From assembly GCA_022848835.1 (NCBI GenBank), contig JAJISG010000187.1:1-5094 (forward strand): a stretch of 5,094 nucleotides of DNA. The letters run 5' to 3'. The DNA comes from Thermoplasmatota archaeon. Its GTDB lineage: Archaea; Thermoplasmatota; Thermoplasmata; RBG-16-68-12; JAJISG01. Shown here piece by piece: positions 4,122 to 5,094 of this stretch (position 1 is its first letter; every line of letters begins with the position of its first letter). The notes under the pieces were generated by a model. The model was given only the letters and a program-made list of their open reading frames with translations, made no database searches and had not been told where the DNA came from. Both the position numbers and the translations under genes were made by a program.

Positions 4122-5094
4122 TCAAAGGAGCGGCTTGCCCTTCGTTTCTGGGCCCAGAACACCGGCGATGAGTCCGCCGGCGATCATGAAGAGGGCCACG
4201 GATGTGAGGGGCCACAGTACCCCCCCAGTATACTCCAGCAGGACGGCGAAGGCCAGTGGCGCGAGCATCGCCGTCACCTTCCCCACTCCCTCCGCGAGGC
4301 CGAACCCTGTGGCGCGGTACTGAGTAGGGAACAGCTCCGATGTGTACGGGTAAACGGCTCCCCAGGCGCCCAGGTTGAAGAAACTGACGAAGACGAGACC
4401 GAGAATGAGGGTCCAGAAGTCTTGCGCAGTGGCGAAAGCGTAGCCGCTGATGCCACCGAGGATGAGGAAGAGGGAGAGGGTCTTCTTCCGCCCCCACCGT
4501 TCGACGAGAATCATGGAGGCACCGTAACCAGGGAACTGGGCCAGAGCGGAGATGATGAGGAACATGGCAAGGACGTTGGGGACGCTGAAGTCCGCGACAC
4601 CGAAGTCCGCCAAGGCAATCGGAAGCCACAGGAAGAGCCCGTAGTAGCTGAAGTTCAGGGCGACCCAGACCCCGATGGTGACCGCGGTCCTGCGGAGGAA
4701 GTTTCCCCGGAAAAGAGCCGTGACCGGCGCCCTGGGCACCGCAGGCTCCCTTGCTAGGTCCGCTGCTCGCGTCTCCGGACGTGAGACCCGTCGCAGTATG
4801 TCGGCGGCCTCCTCGAGGCGGCCCTGCCTGGCGAGGTAGAACGGGCTCTCCGGCACCGTCCGACGGAAGAGGTAGGCGAGGAACGCGGGGAAGGCCGCAA
4901 CAAGGAAGAGAAGGCGCCAGGCGTTGTCGAGCTGAATGATGAAGAGATACCAGAAACCGATAGCCAGTAGGAAACCCGCTGGCCAGAAGAAGTCGAGAAA
5001 GACCATGTACTTCCCGCGCTTCTGTGGAGGTAGATACTCCGACAGGACCGACGGGTCGATGACGAGCATGCCGCCAAGGCCGATACCTGCGAGG
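4122..5094 (-). CDS. Major facilitator superfamily transporter, C-terminal two thirds (5' end outside window)
   Basis: Open from the right edge to TGA at 4122-4124, giving 323 visible residues; full-length relatives are usually about 430-460, so helices 1 to about 4 are missing. The visible part starts in the family's TM4 region, 'GIGLGGMLVIDPSVLSEYLP' followed by QKRGK. After two helices comes the cytoplasmic 'VPESPFYLARQGRLEEA' loop of sugar-porter-like and metabolite:H+ symporter families. About six more helices follow, with the motif-A repeat 'VERWGRKK' after TM8, 'SELFPTQYRATGFGLAEGVG' between TM10 and TM11, and a terminal 'PETKGKPLL'. It should be a cytoplasmic-membrane secondary transporter, probably proton-coupled and importing a sugar-like or organic-acid/aromatic substrate (sugar porter, NiaP or benzoate-type groups are all possible). 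It is followed on the same strand by the quinone oxidoreductase-like gene, probably in one operon. No disruption is seen. Confidence 0.9.
   Translation of the reverse strand, partial: LAGIGLGGMLVIDPSVLSEYLPPQKRGKYMVFLDFFWPAGFLLAIGFWYLFIIQLDNAWRLLFLVAAFPAFLAYLFRRTVPESPFYLARQGRLEEAADILRRVSRPETRAADLAREPAVPRAPVTALFRGNFLRRTAVTIGVWVALNFSYYGLFLWLPIALADFGVADFSVPNVLAMFLIISALAQFPGYGASMILVERWGRKKTLSLFLILGGISGYAFATAQDFWTLILGLVFVSFFNLGAWGAVYPYTSELFPTQYRATGFGLAEGVGKVTAMLAPLAFAVLLEYTGGVLWPLTSVALFMIAGGLIAGVLGPETKGKPLL

Noticed and set aside
4072..4629. 185-residue minus-strand frame inside the transporter gene
   Set aside because: An Arg/Pro/His-rich out-of-frame reading of a clear MFS transporter.
1..5094. 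Genome-wide reassignment of TAG to a sense codon
   Set aside because: Three genes in the window end in TAG exactly where their families end, and read-through of hsp20 would add only about 15 family-unlike residues. Only the local amber at 861 remains open.
1..5094. CRISPR arrays, insertion sequences, tRNA/rRNA genes, attachment sites
   Set aside because: No regularly spaced long repeats, transposase-like products, terminal inverted repeats or cloverleaf-forming segments were seen on either strand.

Overview
The window looks like a fragment of an archaeal chromosome, most plausibly a Euryarchaeota/Thermoplasmatota-type heterotroph; the lineage is inferred, the domain call is firmer. Three things point to archaea. 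The small heat-shock protein has the acidic, aromatic N-terminus and the 'GYSFRMGPDGKPEFRQFGD' linker common in archaeal Hsp20s. The best ribosome-binding sites are GGTGA/GGTGG placed 4 nt before the start. TATA-like boxes lie at archaeal distances from starts, with no convincing bacterial -35/-10 pairs. The genes are GC-rich, with strong G/C preference at third codon positions.

Layout, left to right. (1) The 3' part of an NmrA/atypical-SDR NAD(P)-binding protein (+) runs off the left edge. (2) A pyrimidine-rich stretch and a TATA-like box precede a small two-helix membrane protein (+, TTG start). Its frame is cut by an in-frame TAG but continues in coding-like sequence for 26 codons, and the TGA that ends the continuation overlaps the ATG of a 26-residue membrane peptide. 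(3) About 200 bp without a convincing gene has T-rich tracts on both strands, as expected between convergent transcripts. (4) A complete zinc-dependent medium-chain dehydrogenase of the sorbitol/threonine dehydrogenase type lies on the minus strand. (5) A 274-bp divergent promoter region contains inverted repeats and a clear BRE/TATA element. (6) A complete Hsp20 gene (+) follows. (7) One base beyond the Hsp20 stop, read in the opposite direction, is a second MDR protein of the quinone oxidoreductase-like group. It keeps the structural zinc cysteines but has lost the catalytic zinc ligands. (8) Upstream of it on the same strand, 46 bp away, is the C-terminal two thirds of a major facilitator superfamily transporter that runs off the right edge.

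How the genes fit together. The transporter and the quinone oxidoreductase-like enzyme probably form a minus-strand operon for uptake and redox conversion of a small organic compound whose identity cannot be read from sequence. The zinc dehydrogenase and hsp20 are transcribed divergently and may share control sites. The NmrA-like gene and the small membrane genes have no evident link to the rest. This is mostly ordinary archaeal metabolic and chaperone content. The part most worth a second look is the amber-interrupted small membrane gene and its overlapping mini-ORF.
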